Assembly: GCF_008831285.2 (NCBI RefSeq)
Contig: NC_045141.1
Location: 746,001 to 810,000, forward strand
Direction of reading: 5' to 3'
Length of the DNA: 64,000 nucleotides
DNA from: Nymphaea colorata
Taxonomy: Eukaryota > Streptophyta > Magnoliopsida > Nymphaeales > Nymphaeaceae
A program made the position numbers and the translations under genes. How positions within the stretch are numbered: the first letter of the stretch is position 1; each line of letters starts with the position of its first letter. Shown one piece after another: positions 35,060-44,264 of the stretch. The notes under the pieces are model-generated. The model had not been told where the DNA came from. It saw nothing but the letters and a program-made list of their open reading frames with translations, and did no database searches.

Positions 35060-35640
35060 AGCTTCTCAACTCACTGAAACGTGAAGAGAAAGCCAAGGTG
35101 ACAACGACACCTTCCAGGAAACTCATGTACATTAAGATTCTAGTGAATGGTAAGCCTACGATGCTATGACAGATACGGGTGCCACACATAATTTCGTCTC
35201 AGTTGTGGAGGCGAGGAGATTGGGCCTCACCCTTAAGAGGGGAGAATTGCGCAAGAAGGCAGTCAACTCAGAGGCAAAACCCATCCATGGAGTGGCGAGG
35301 GATGTGGTTGTCAAGATTGAGAGTTGGTCAGAGAAAGCAAACTTCTCCGTGGTTCCGATGGATGATTACCAGATCATTCTCGACATGGAGCTCCTTAGTG
35401 CAGCGAAGATGGTCCCGATGCCGCATTTGCGTAGTGTCAGCATTATGAATGACAAGTCTCCTTGCATGGTGCCAGCGGTAATACTGAGGAAGGACAAGGG
35501 CAAGGTCGCGATGATATCTGCACTTCAATTGAACAAAGGCCCGAAGCAGGGCGATGGGATGGACTTGGTGGCAACCAGGGAAGTGTCTAAACGCTTGCGA
35601 AGCTCGCTAGATGGCGGCCACCTCGGCATAAAGTGGGCCA
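35060..35640 (+). pseudogene. Gypsy aspartic protease
   Basis: The segment includes LQLLNSLKREEKAK, then a TGA that interrupts the frame at 35167, then TDTGATHNFVS with the catalytic DTGA motif, and the retropepsin strand VVPMDDYQIILDMELL (family D..ILGM.FL). The open frame 35166-35651 runs on into the integrase C-end after a deletion. In the family the reverse transcriptase should follow here; it is missing. Confidence 0.85.
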
Positions 35641-36130
35641 TGCCCCTATAGAATTGAAGAAACTTACAGATCGAAGACGAGGGTCGATGGAATTTCGAGC
35701 GGGCGACCAAGTCCTGGTGAAGCTTTACGTAGATCGGGCGGGCATCCTCTGTGGGCGACACCGAGCACAGATCAGAAAGTATGAAGGGCCATTTACTATG
35801 GTCAAGAGGATGGGGAAGCTGGTGTACAAGTTAGATCTCCTGCTAGACTTCAAGGCGCATCCAGTGTTTCACGTCTGCAATCTCAAGCACTTTTATGTCG
35901 ACGCTGAAGACCCGGAGAGCAGCCAGCCACAGTGAAAACCAATTTTGCAACGAGCTCTTTTGACCAAGAGGGCCACTGATCGACATTTAGACCAGATCCT
36001 TTGACACAAAGTCAACTACCTTGGCGAACCAAAGCGATAATTGGTTAGGTGGGTAGACGAAGACAAGCCAACATGGAGTATGCCTTCCACCTGAAACGAA
36101 GCCATCTGAAAGAAGTCAGAGTCTACCACA
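35641..36130 (+). pseudogene. Gypsy integrase C-end and chromodomain remnant
   Basis: GDQVLVKLYVDRAG, KYEGPFTMVKRMGKLVYKL and HPVFHVCNLKHFYVD are the conserved C-terminal blocks of chromovirus-type gypsy integrase. Past the stop at 35933, a degenerate LVRWVDEDKPTW resembles the chromodomain EYLVKWKGL..ATWE block. They follow the protease directly, so the deletion removed RT, RNase H and the integrase catalytic core. Confidence 0.8.
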
Positions 36131-36194
36131 AAGCTGCTAGCACCGAAGATGGTGCTTGATTTGAACGGGGGCACCCTCCCAAAACGGCCCCAAG

Positions 36195-36536
36195 TGTAAG
36201 CTTGTATGTTCACCTGTGTCGGAGCACCCTCCCAAAACGGCCCCAAGTGTAAGATTGGGATTCCTTCTTTCGGATGGTCGGCATGGGAATTCTGTAAGCG
36301 GCTTCGGCCATCCTTTGTAAGTAAAGTGTAAAAGCTTACTTGCTTTCCCTCGTGATGTACTCAACTGTTTAATTAAATATATTGCGAGTTTTCTTTCCAC
36401 ACTCTTTGTGTATTTTGTGTCTTCTATTTTCAAGAAGTGTTCAAGTGATCTGCGCCCACTTGAAGGAGGCGAAGGCTTGCGCATTACTGGTGAGAGTTTG
36501 CCGCACCGCATGGTCCGAAGGAGTCGGCCCATGACA
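36195..36536 (+). repeat. 3' LTR of the gypsy element
   Basis: Matches 33492-33833. Just before it, GCACCCTCCCAAAACGGCCC followed by CAAGTGTAAG occurs once more (from about 36167), a partial duplication of the first 80 bases of the LTR at the 3' junction only. Confidence 0.9.
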
Positions 36537-37700
36537 CAAATAGCCGTGGGTTTAATCACAGGGCCATAGGTCTCAAAGTAGTCTACTCCTTGTTGTTGGC
36601 TGTACCCTTTAACGGCCAAGTGAGCTTTGTATCTCGCAATAGTCCCATCTGCATTCCTTTTAACTTTAAAAACCACCATCAACATCCAACAATATTGCTC
36701 GACAGTTATGCAAGTGCAAGCTCCCAAGTATTGTGTTTGATCAAGACATCATATTCTTCTCTCATAGCATTTTTCCACTTTGGATTGGAATTTGGAGACA
36801 ACTTGAGAGAGTTCAGATGGCTCACATTCATCATCACTCACCAAGTTCATTACGGTGACATTAAAGAGGTGACATGACCTAGACTTTAAGTCGTTGATCT
36901 AGTAACTATAGGGTGCAGGGTGCATCATCTGAGGAACACTAGGAACAATAGGGATGGTTGACGTTTCATTGCCACCATTAGAATTTGGAGAAAATGACAC
37001 ATCTTGTAAGTTGTCAGCAAGTTCAGATTGAACATTTTGTACCAGAAGTAAATTAGGCAAATAAACTGAAGAGAAATTGTTACCATCACCATGGCCATCA
37101 ACACCCTTCTCCCTCTGGCTTTCGAGAGTGGTCGAGCAGTCTTGAAAGGCATTACTGTATGAGTGACTCTTCAACCTTGTAGCAACTTGGTCACTTGTAA
37201 TGGGAGTATGACGTGGGGTCCCTTCATCAAATTGGACATGCCTACAAATACAGAGCTTCTTAGTGACCGGATCATAACAAAGAACTACCTTGTAATTAGC
37301 CCCAACTCCAAGATAAACACATGCACATGTCTTAGGAGCACATTTGTGTTGATTATAAGGAACTAAATAAGCGTAGCATGTGCTGCAAGAAAATCCATGG
37401 AGGGATGCTTTTTAAAAGGCAACTCAAAGGGAGATTCAGAGTTAATGTTTTCACTAGGGAGGCGATTAACGATGTAAATAGCATGCCAAAAAGCATAATT
37501 CCAATAACCACCACCGAGACAAGCATGAACCATCATACAAAGACTACTTTCAGCAAAATGGCGTTGTTTCCGCTCCACTATTCCATTTTGTTGATGAGTA
37601 TAGAGGCAGGAAATCCAAAGTAGAATACCATGCCCATGCCACCATCACTATGGAGAATTTTAATAGTTTTACCAATCTGCTTTTCCACCAGATTTTAAAA
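36537..37700 (-). pseudogene. Copia element 4: integrase C-part to RT start
   Basis: On the reverse strand from 37700: KTIKILHSDGGMGMV (integrase second aspartate block), QQNGIVERKQRHFAESSL with the catalytic glutamate (about 37545-37600), YWNYAFWHAIYIVNRLP, then a divergent linker (36899-37174), then FKVKRNADGTIARYKAHLAV and KGYSQQQGVDYFETYGPVIKPTAI of RT, ending at the gypsy 3' LTR. Frame changes separate the pieces. The continuation is at 33301-33491. Confidence 0.88.
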
Positions 37701-38110
37701 ATTTTAAAATGGCTGATTTTGCTAGAGGTTTTTATGTTTTGATATATTCATGTCCTACGTCAGATTTCCATTTGATGGTTTGATTTCTAATTATTTATTT
37801 TATTGGCATGCAACCTTTTTCTTCCTATTGTTGACATATCTAGGTAGTAGGGAAAGTAACAAATTTGCCTTGTCAAACACTTGAGTGACATCTATAACTT
37901 TGTCAAGTAACCCATTTTCTACTAATTTAACTTGTGGTCTTGCCACTCTCACTGCAGCGTCACATAATTCTAAAGGGAAAAGATTGCATGTGCTAACTAG
38001 ACCATTCTTTACAATCGGTGGAGTTGGCACAAACCTTAAATTTCAATTACAGGTTCAGAAAACCTGAAATGTAGTAGAAAAGTCGGAAAGGGAATGATGG
38101 ACTAATTTAT
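37701..38110. other. No gene recognised; one 76-codon reverse frame
   Basis: The reverse frame 37800-38030 contains VKNGLVSTCNLFPLELCDAA and VRVARPQVKLVENGLL and looks protein-like, but I recognise no family. It could belong to copia element 4 or to an upstream exon of something else. Confidence 0.25.
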
Positions 38111-38257
38111 TTTTTGGTTGACCAATTCAATTTAGGGATATTGACGTCCTTAATGTGCAGTGGTTCTAATTTTCCTCAAAGAAGAGGTGCATGTCATGTT
38201 GCGTCATTTGATTGTGGCTTTACCTTCCTTGACTTTTCATCCTTCATTGTTAGAACT

Positions 38258-39185
38258 ATGCCTCCTTATTCGTCAATGGAGATGGTTTACTCTGTAATTG
38301 TGCCAATGTTGCTGAGGGTTGGCTTTCCACTCCTCCTCCTCCTTTCCATCCATGTCGACCATGGAATGAGCAGCAACGACTATATTAATAGCCGCTGCAA
38401 TGTCACTGCCCATTACACGTGCGGAAGTAAGTTTGAAAGCAACATCTTAACAAAGGATGCCCCGGGTCTTCAACATCTTAACAAAGGATGCCCCTCCCAG
38501 TGGTTTTGCCAACATTACCAAGGGCAAAGGATCGGAAAGAGTGTATGGGCTGGCTCAGTGCAGGGGCGACGTTGATCAGGAAGACTGCAAGGCTTGCATC
38601 CACAATTCCACCGAAGCAGTCGTCGGCACATACAGCCCCAGCGCAATCGATGCCATCATATGGTATGAAAATTGCCAGCTCTGCTACTCCAACACCAACT
38701 TCTTTGCTCGCCTCAATGTTGAGGATTCTGGTTCTTGGTATTGGACTGCTGACAAAGTGGAAGAACCTAAAGCCTTCAACCAGAACTTGGGGAGCCTGAT
38801 GAAGAATCTGATTTCCCAGGTGACAACAGAGCCTAATTCAAAGTTCTTGTTTGCTACGGGCAACATCCCGTCTACCAATCAAAAGACGATATACGGGCTG
38901 GTGCAGTGTACCAGGGGCACTAGCCTCGCTGATTGCAGTCAGTGTTTGATCAGCACCATCTCCCAAATCCCATCGACTTGCGACAATGCACACGGCTGTG
39001 AAATTGCCATTGGAAGTTGCCGTGTGAGGTTTGATACACAGATCTTTTATAACAGCACAACAACCCCATCTCCTCCAGCACCTCCATCAAATTCAAGCCT
39101 AAGCCCATCTCCTCTGTTGAATTCATCCCCTCCATCAAATCCAAGCCCTCCTTCAAGCGGTGCATCCAACACTACGTCAGGCTAG
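38258..39185 (+). pseudogene. DUF26 cysteine-rich repeat secretory protein, frameshifted
   Basis: The ATG at 38258 (or 38276) leads into a hydrophobic signal peptide (VGFPLLLLLSIHVDHG), then the first DUF26 (gnk2) domain start RCNVTAHYTCGSKFESN. A 31-bp duplication at 38441-38494 shifts the frame; domain 1 continues as GFANITKGKGSERVYGLAQC and C-x8-C-x2-C (CRGDVDQEDCKAC). Domain 2 has FNQNLGSLMKNL, IYGLVQCTRGTSLADCSQC with the same cysteine spacing, and a final GSCRVRF. A Pro/Ser-rich linker of about 40 residues precedes the TAG at 39183. Such apoplastic proteins are secretory (CRRSP) or the outer part of CRK receptor kinases; the linker is typical of the latter, but no membrane or kinase exon is evident. 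Confidence 0.85.
38440..38494. repeat. 31-bp tandem duplication that shifts the DUF26 frame
   Basis: CAACATCTTAACAAAGGATG plus CCCC occurs at 38440-38463 and again at 38471-38494, with a 7-base spacer; the repeat period is 31. Each copy reads NILTKDAP in its own frame, one before and one after the shift. A period of 31 is not a multiple of three and too short to be an intron. Confidence 0.93.
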
Positions 39186-39225
<40 letters not shown>

Positions 39226-39230
39226 AACTG
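39186..39230. repeat. CT microsatellite after the DUF26 stop
   Basis: About 20 CT units with one interruption, starting within two bases of the stop codon. It lies in the presumed 3' untranslated region or a first intron. Confidence 0.9.
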
Positions 39231-39437
39231 CAAGAATCTGATATCAATGCAGACAAGGCGAACCTCTCAAGCGCAACATCTGTGACTCTGATCACTGTCT
39301 CCACTTTTGCCTTGACGTCTACATATCTGCTCACGATGCCAATGTGGTTGTAAATTAATAGGCCTGATCATATTTGGTTTCTCTGCATAGACTATACAAT
39401 ACACATATACATGGTGTGCTTTTTTCATGTGTGATCT

Positions 39438-39792
39438 TGAAGGAAGTGTTTCTAACTCCCACACCAAACAACACTACAAAAGGGCACGTTAAAATAAAAC
39501 TTGAAAAGACCTCAACACTTTCATTCTTTTTCACACATTGGATTACACGCATGAAACTAGTATTTATAGAACAAAAGTAAAAAAACTACCCACTAATGCC
39601 ACTTACCAAAAAGCAGCCCCATTTTGTGGACACATAACCACTAATTCCTATTTTTATGGCTAAAGAAAAGAAACTAAAAAAAACCACCACATGTTCACAC
39701 GATCTCCACTTCCACATATTTCTCACACTTTCACATTAACGAACAATTCTCTCCACTTCCACATGTTGCTCACACGTTCACATTAACTAACA
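39438..39792 (-). repeat. 3' LTR of the complete copia element
   Basis: TGAAGGAAGTG...AACTAACA on the + strand. The two differences from the 5' LTR are in the ACATTGGATTAC and ATTAACGAACAA stretches. Confidence 0.95.
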
Positions 39793-39804
39793 TTTCTCCC
39801 CCTT
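39793..39804 (-). promoter_or_regulatory. Polypurine tract of the complete copia element
   Basis: AAGGGGGAGAAA on the reverse strand, directly abutting the 3' LTR, where plus-strand DNA synthesis would be primed. It is one base past the end of the polyprotein stop codon. Confidence 0.85.
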
Positions 39805-42800
39805 AATGTGAAAAATCTTGTACTCCAATCGCTTCTCGAAAATTGAAAAACTTTGATTGTGGTAGTGCTTTTGTAAAACCATCCGCAACTTGCTCTTTTG
39901 TGAAACATTGCTTCAACTCAATTTCTTCTTTCTCAATCACGTCTCTAATAAAGTGATAACGTAACTCTATATGTTTAGTCCTTCCGTGAAATGATGGATT
40001 TTTTGCCATGGAAATAGTAGATTTGTTATCACAGTATAACTGAGTTGGATTCTCTTGCTTCAATTGAAGATCTTCTAAAATACGTCTCATCCATATTGCT
40101 TGACATGCAGCAGCAGTAGCAGCAATATACTCAGCTTCTGAAGAGGATAAGGCTGTTGAACTTTGTTTCTTTGAGCACCACGACACAGCACTTGAACCAA
40201 ATCCAAATACAAAACCACTTGTACTTTTTCGATCATCAACAGAACCTGCCCAATCACTATCAGTATATCCAATTAAACCAAAGTTAGTCACAGGTTTATA
40301 AAAAATTCCATAGTTGAGTGTAGATTGAATATAACGAAGAATTCTTTTTGCTGCACCAAGATGTTGCACTGAAGGATCTTGCATGAACCTTGATATCAAA
40401 CTCACTGAAAACACAATGTCAGGTCTAGTATGTGTCAAGTACATCAATGCACCGACCATGCTTCTGAAATATTTTTCATTTACTTTTGCCATTCCATCAT
40501 CTGCATTCAGCTTTTCGTTGGTGTTCATGGGAGTTGCACAACCATTACAATTCATCATTTTAAATTTTTTCAGAGTATCTAATACATATTTTTCTTGTGA
40601 TATAAAGATTCCTTCATCACTTTGTACTACTTGAAGACCAAGAAAGTAATGTAACAATCCCAAATCAGACATTTCAAACTCCCTCATCATACAATTTTTA
40701 AATTCTGCAATAAGGCTAGAAGAAGTGCCAGTATAGATAATGTCGTCCACATAAACACTTACAATAAGTAAATGATTTTCACTCACTTTGACATAAAGAG
40801 TTGGCTCACTATCACTTCTTTGAAAGCCATTTTGATGAAGAAATTTATCAAGACGACTATACCAAGCACGATGAGCTTGTTTAAGTCCGTATAATGCCTT
40901 TTTGAGTTTATAAACCTTGTCTTCTTTTCCTTTAATTTTAAATCCAGGTGGTTGGTCAACATACACTTCTTCATTCAAATAGCCATTTAGGAAAGCAGAC
41001 TTGACATCAAACTGAAAAACTTTCCATTTAAATTGAGCAGCAATAGAAAGAACCATTCTTACTGTCTCAAATCTTGCAACAGGTGAAAACGTCTCAGTAA
41101 AATCAATTCCATATACTTGCACAAAACCTCTAGCAACCAGCCTTGCTTTATATTTTTTCACGTTACCTTTAGCATCATACTTCACCTTATAGACCCATTT
41201 TACTCCAATTGGTTCCTTCCCCGAGGGCAACTTAGAGAGCTCCCATGTGTCATTCTTTTCTATGGTTTGTATTTCCTCTTCCATAGCATTCATCCAATTT
41301 TTGTCTACACATGCTTCATCAAAAGTTGAAGGTTCTATAACAGCAAAAGCAAATGCACACTTATAAATGTCACTTAAGGATCGTACCTTTCTTGGAGGAG
41401 TTTCTTTAGAAATGGATTCAATACCTTCATTGATCATCTCCTTCAAGGCTTCATCTTTCTCCTTTGGTTCTTCGTCAATATGATTTGGATTCACTTCTTC
41501 CCCGTCAACTTGAAGTTTCATGGTTTCATTCTTAACCCAATCCCAGCAAGCTTTTTCATCAAATATAATGTCTCTTCTTATAATCATCTTCTTAGTGATA
41601 GGATTATAAAGACGATAACCCTTAGTTTCACTACTATAACCAATGAAAATGCATTTTTCACTCTTCTTATCCAACTTGCTTCTTTCACTAGGATTGCTTC
41701 TTTCACTAGGATCAATTAATGCATATGCAACACATCCAAAGACTTTTAACATACTTACATTTGGTTTGTGATTCCACCATGCTTCGAATGGAGTTTTGTT
41801 TCTGACTGCCTTTGTTGGAGAAATGTTGAGAAGATATACTGCCGTATGGATTGCTTCAGCCCAAAATTCACTTGGTAATTGTTTTTCATTTAACATGCTG
41901 CGTGCCATTTCCACCACTGTCCGATTTTTCCTTTCGGCCACACCATTTTGTTGTGGGGTCTTCCTTACTGTAAACTGTCTACGAATGCCATGATTTTTAC
42001 AAAATAAACCAAATTCGTCAGACAAAAATTCTCCCCCTCTATCCGTACGTAGTATATTTATTACATTTCCACTTTCTTTTTCTGCAAACACTTTAAACTC
42101 TTTAAATTTATCCATTGCATCAGATTTGTGACTGAGAAAATATACCCAACTCATTCTAGTGTAATCATCAGTAAATAGCAAAAAATACTTGCTACCATTT
42201 AATGAAGAAGTTTTCATTGGACCGCATATGTCAGCATGAACTAATTGAAGCGGTATTTTAGCTCTCCATGATTTTCCAACTTGAAATGGTAATTTATGTT
42301 GTTTACCATAAATACACCCTTCACATACATCATCATGACAATCAATAGATGGCAGTCCATATACCATACCTTTTTGATGTAAGAGCTTCAATCCATTAAA
42401 ATGAAGATGTCCATATCTCACGTGCCATAGCTTGGAATCATCAATTTTTGTCATAAAAGCATTTGTCTCAAGAGGAAACATTTTATTTCGAACCATATTT
42501 ACTTTCGCAAGAACTACACCACTTTTATTTTTAATTTCACAAGCATCATTTTCAAATAAAAGTGTGTACCCTTTTTGAACCAGCTGCCCAACACTAAGCA
42601 AATTTTGAGCCAACCCGGGAACGTAATACACATCATTAATAAATTTTTCCATACCTGTTTCTGATTTGATGATAGCAGTTCCTTTGCCCTTCACACTTAT
42701 TCTATTATTGTCTCCAAGCCACACATCCAACTGTATAGTCTCATCAATATCTTTGAAAAAACTCTTGTTACCAGTCATATGATTACTGCAGCCGCTATCT

Positions 42801-43795
42801 ACAAACCAAACTTCACTCTTGCAACGGTTAGCATCCATAGTTGTAAGAAATAAATTCTCATTTTCTTCTACAAAACTAGCTTGTTGTTTTGCCTTTTCAA
42901 AACATTTAGCTTCTATATGACCAAACTTCTTGCAAAAGTTACATTGTTTTCCTCTAAAGTACTGATTTTGATTACCTTTCCCTATTGTGTCATGGGTTTT
43001 ATGGAAATTTCCATGAAATCTTCCACGTCCTCTACCATAACCACGAGTGACTCCTCTATAACCTCCTCGTCCTTGACTCCTTCCTTCATTTCTTTGATCA
43101 TAGCTTCCATTCTTCTCTTTTGAAAACTCTACCTTTGTTTGAAAAACTTGCTCTATTCCTTTTTCTGTTGACCTGTTCATGCGTTGCTCATGTGCTAAAA
43201 GAGACCCCATTAGTTCATCAATAGAATAAATAGACAAATCTTTGGATTCTTCTATTGCAGTGACAACATGATCAAATTTAGAAGGAAGACTTCTTAACAC
43301 CTTTTCAACCACCTTTTGCTCGGTTATGGCTTCACCGAAACTCTTCATTTGATTTACAATAGTAGAGAGTCTAGAAAAATAATTTTGAACGGACTCACCA
43401 GTTTTCATGCAAAATGTTTCAAACTCTCTCCTTAAGATTTGGAGCTTAACTGTAGTAATCTTCTTATCTCCATGAAATTTTTGTTTGAGGAATAGCCACG
43501 CTTCACTTGACTTCTCTGCACCAGCAATAGTTGGGAAGACAGTCTCTGATACAGCCTGCTGCAATACTGAGAGTGCCTTTGCATCTTTCTTCCGAAATTC
43601 CTTAACATCAATTTTCTCTATTGACTTTCCTGCTGCCTTTGATACTTCAGTTTCTGCATAACCATTCTCAACTAACTCCCAAAGATCTTGTGAAATGAAG
43701 TAAGTCTTCATTTTGTTACTCCAAAACTCATAGTTCTCACCATTAAAAATAGGCACTAAGGATTGAGATAAATTGAGAGTATTTGAATTAGCCAT
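39803..43795 (-). CDS. Ty1/copia Gag-Pol polyprotein, 1330 aa, uninterrupted
   Basis: The first in-frame ATG after the primer binding site is at 43795 (MANSNTLNLSQSLVPIFNG); an upstream open extension into the LTR has no ATG and is not used. Domains in order: UBN2 gag (about 20-240); CCHC knuckle CNFCKKFGHIEAKC (about 285); protease WFVDSGCSNHMTG (about 330); GAG-pre LWHVRYGHL; integrase with HADICG, ILRTDRGGEF and NGVAERKNRTVVEMARSML (about 518-630) giving the D-D-E triad; RT with KWVYKVKYDAKGNVKKYKAR and VYVDDIIYTG (about 1018); RNase H with YTDSDWAG, SSSEAEY and CDNKS. All catalytic residues I can check are present. A small in-frame repeat (PSERSNPSERS) precedes IFIGYSS. Such a polyprotein makes the capsid and the enzymes for reverse transcription and integration. 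Confidence 0.95.
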   Translation of the reverse strand: MANSNTLNLSQSLVPIFNGENYEFWSNKMKTYFISQDLWELVENGYAETEVSKAAGKSIEKIDVKEFRKKDAKALSVLQQAVSETVFPTIAGAEKSSEAWLFLKQKFHGDKKITTVKLQILRREFETFCMKTGESVQNYFSRLSTIVNQMKSFGEAITEQKVVEKVLRSLPSKFDHVVTAIEESKDLSIYSIDELMGSLLAHEQRMNRSTEKGIEQVFQTKVEFSKEKNGSYDQRNEGRSQGRGGYRGVTRGYGRGRGRFHGNFHKTHDTIGKGNQNQYFRGKQCNFCKKFGHIEAKCFEKAKQQASFVEENENLFLTTMDANRCKSEVWFVDSGCSNHMTGNKSFFKDIDETIQLDVWLGDNNRISVKGKGTAIIKSETGMEKFINDVYYVPGLAQNLLSVGQLVQKGYTLLFENDACEIKNKSGVVLAKVNMVRNKMFPLETNAFMTKIDDSKLWHVRYGHLHFNGLKLLHQKGMVYGLPSIDCHDDVCEGCIYGKQHKLPFQVGKSWRAKIPLQLVHADICGPMKTSSLNGSKYFLLFTDDYTRMSWVYFLSHKSDAMDKFKEFKVFAEKESGNVINILRTDRGGEFLSDEFGLFCKNHGIRRQFTVRKTPQQNGVAERKNRTVVEMARSMLNEKQLPSEFWAEAIHTAVYLLNISPTKAVRNKTPFEAWWNHKPNVSMLKVFGCVAYALIDPSERSNPSERSKLDKKSEKCIFIGYSSETKGYRLYNPITKKMIIRRDIIFDEKACWDWVKNETMKLQVDGEEVNPNHIDEEPKEKDEALKEMINEGIESISKETPPRKVRSLSDIYKCAFAFAVIEPSTFDEACVDKNWMNAMEEEIQTIEKNDTWELSKLPSGKEPIGVKWVYKVKYDAKGNVKKYKARLVARGFVQVYGIDFTETFSPVARFETVRMVLSIAAQFKWKVFQFDVKSAFLNGYLNEEVYVDQPPGFKIKGKEDKVYKLKKALYGLKQAHRAWYSRLDKFLHQNGFQRSDSEPTLYVKVSENHLLIVSVYVDDIIYTGTSSSLIAEFKNCMMREFEMSDLGLLHYFLGLQVVQSDEGIFISQEKYVLDTLKKFKMMNCNGCATPMNTNEKLNADDGMAKVNEKYFRSMVGALMYLTHTRPDIVFSVSLISRFMQDPSVQHLGAAKRILRYIQSTLNYGIFYKPVTNFGLIGYTDSDWAGSVDDRKSTSGFVFGFGSSAVSWCSKKQSSTALSSSEAEYIAATAAACQAIWMRRILEDLQLKQENPTQLYCDNKSTISMAKNPSFHGRTKHIELRYHFIRDVIEKEEIELKQCFTKEQVADGFTKALPQSKFFNFREAIGVQDFSH

Positions 43796-43895
43796 ACCAG
43801 CTTTCAAAAAATAACTCTTACCAATAGCACGCGATTTGGAGTTCCTTGCTTCTGCAATGCTCCACGATACTTGAGATGCCCACGCAACCTGGCGC

Positions 43896-43909
43896 TCTGA
43901 TACCAAGAT
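43896..43909 (-). promoter_or_regulatory. Primer binding site of the complete copia element
   Basis: On the reverse strand ATCTTGGTATCAGAGCGCC follows the LTR end; TGGTATCAGAGC is complementary to the 3' end of initiator tRNA-Met. A short ATCT spacer separates it from the LTR. Confidence 0.92.
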
Positions 43910-44264
43910 TGAAGGAAGTGTTTCTAACTCCCACACCAAACAACACTACAAAAGGGCACGTTAAAATAAAACTTGAAAAGACCTCAACACTTTCATTCTT
44001 TTTCACACATTGAATTACACGCATGAAACTAGTATTTATAGAACAAAAGTAAAAAAACTACCCACTAATGCCACTTACCAAAAAGCAGCCCCATTTTGTG
44101 GACACATAACCACTAATTCCTATTTTTATGGCTAAAGAAAAGAAACTAAAAAAAACCACCACATGTTCACACGATCTCCACTTCCACATATTTCTCACAC
44201 TTTCACATTAACTAACAATTCTCTCCACTTCCACATGTTGCTCACACGTTCACATTAACTAACA
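43910..44264 (-). repeat. 5' LTR of the complete copia element
   Basis: Same length as the 3' LTR with two differences. On the reverse strand a TATA box TATAAATA lies at 44040-44033 and should drive element transcription leftward, toward but away from the coding direction of the DUF26 gene. Confidence 0.95.

Larger units (their letters stand above)
33492..36536 (+). mobile_element. Ty3/gypsy deletion derivative (3045 bp)
   Basis: Two 342-bp LTRs (33492-33833 and 36195-36536, TGTAAGC...GACA), about 93 percent identical by my hand count of 23 differences, flank an interior with a primer binding site TGGTATCAGAGCCCAG at 33836, gag, protease and an integrase C-terminal/chromodomain remnant but no reverse transcriptase, RNase H or integrase core. 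The insertion lies inside copia element 4. The bases flanking the LTRs (CTTGG and CAAAT) do not match, so a target duplication is not visible. Confidence 0.9.
39438..44264 (-). mobile_element. Complete, young Ty1/copia element (4827 bp)
   Basis: Two 355-bp LTRs, a primer binding site, one open polyprotein frame and a polypurine tract are all present in the right order on the reverse strand. The LTRs differ at only two of 355 positions. Flanks GATCT (39433-39437) and GATAT (44265-44269) agree at four of five bases and are the probable target duplication. Inserted about 250 bases downstream of the DUF26 stop codon. Confidence 0.95.

Noticed and set aside
38488-38799. Alternative + strand frame over the DUF26 gene
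   Set aside because: The DUF26 frame carries the conserved cysteine pattern; this overlapping one has no family match.
43796-43939. Upstream extension of the copia polyprotein into the LTR
   Set aside because: It lacks an ATG, crosses the primer binding site and part of the LTR, and would not be on a normal element transcript start; the ATG at 43795 fits the family start.
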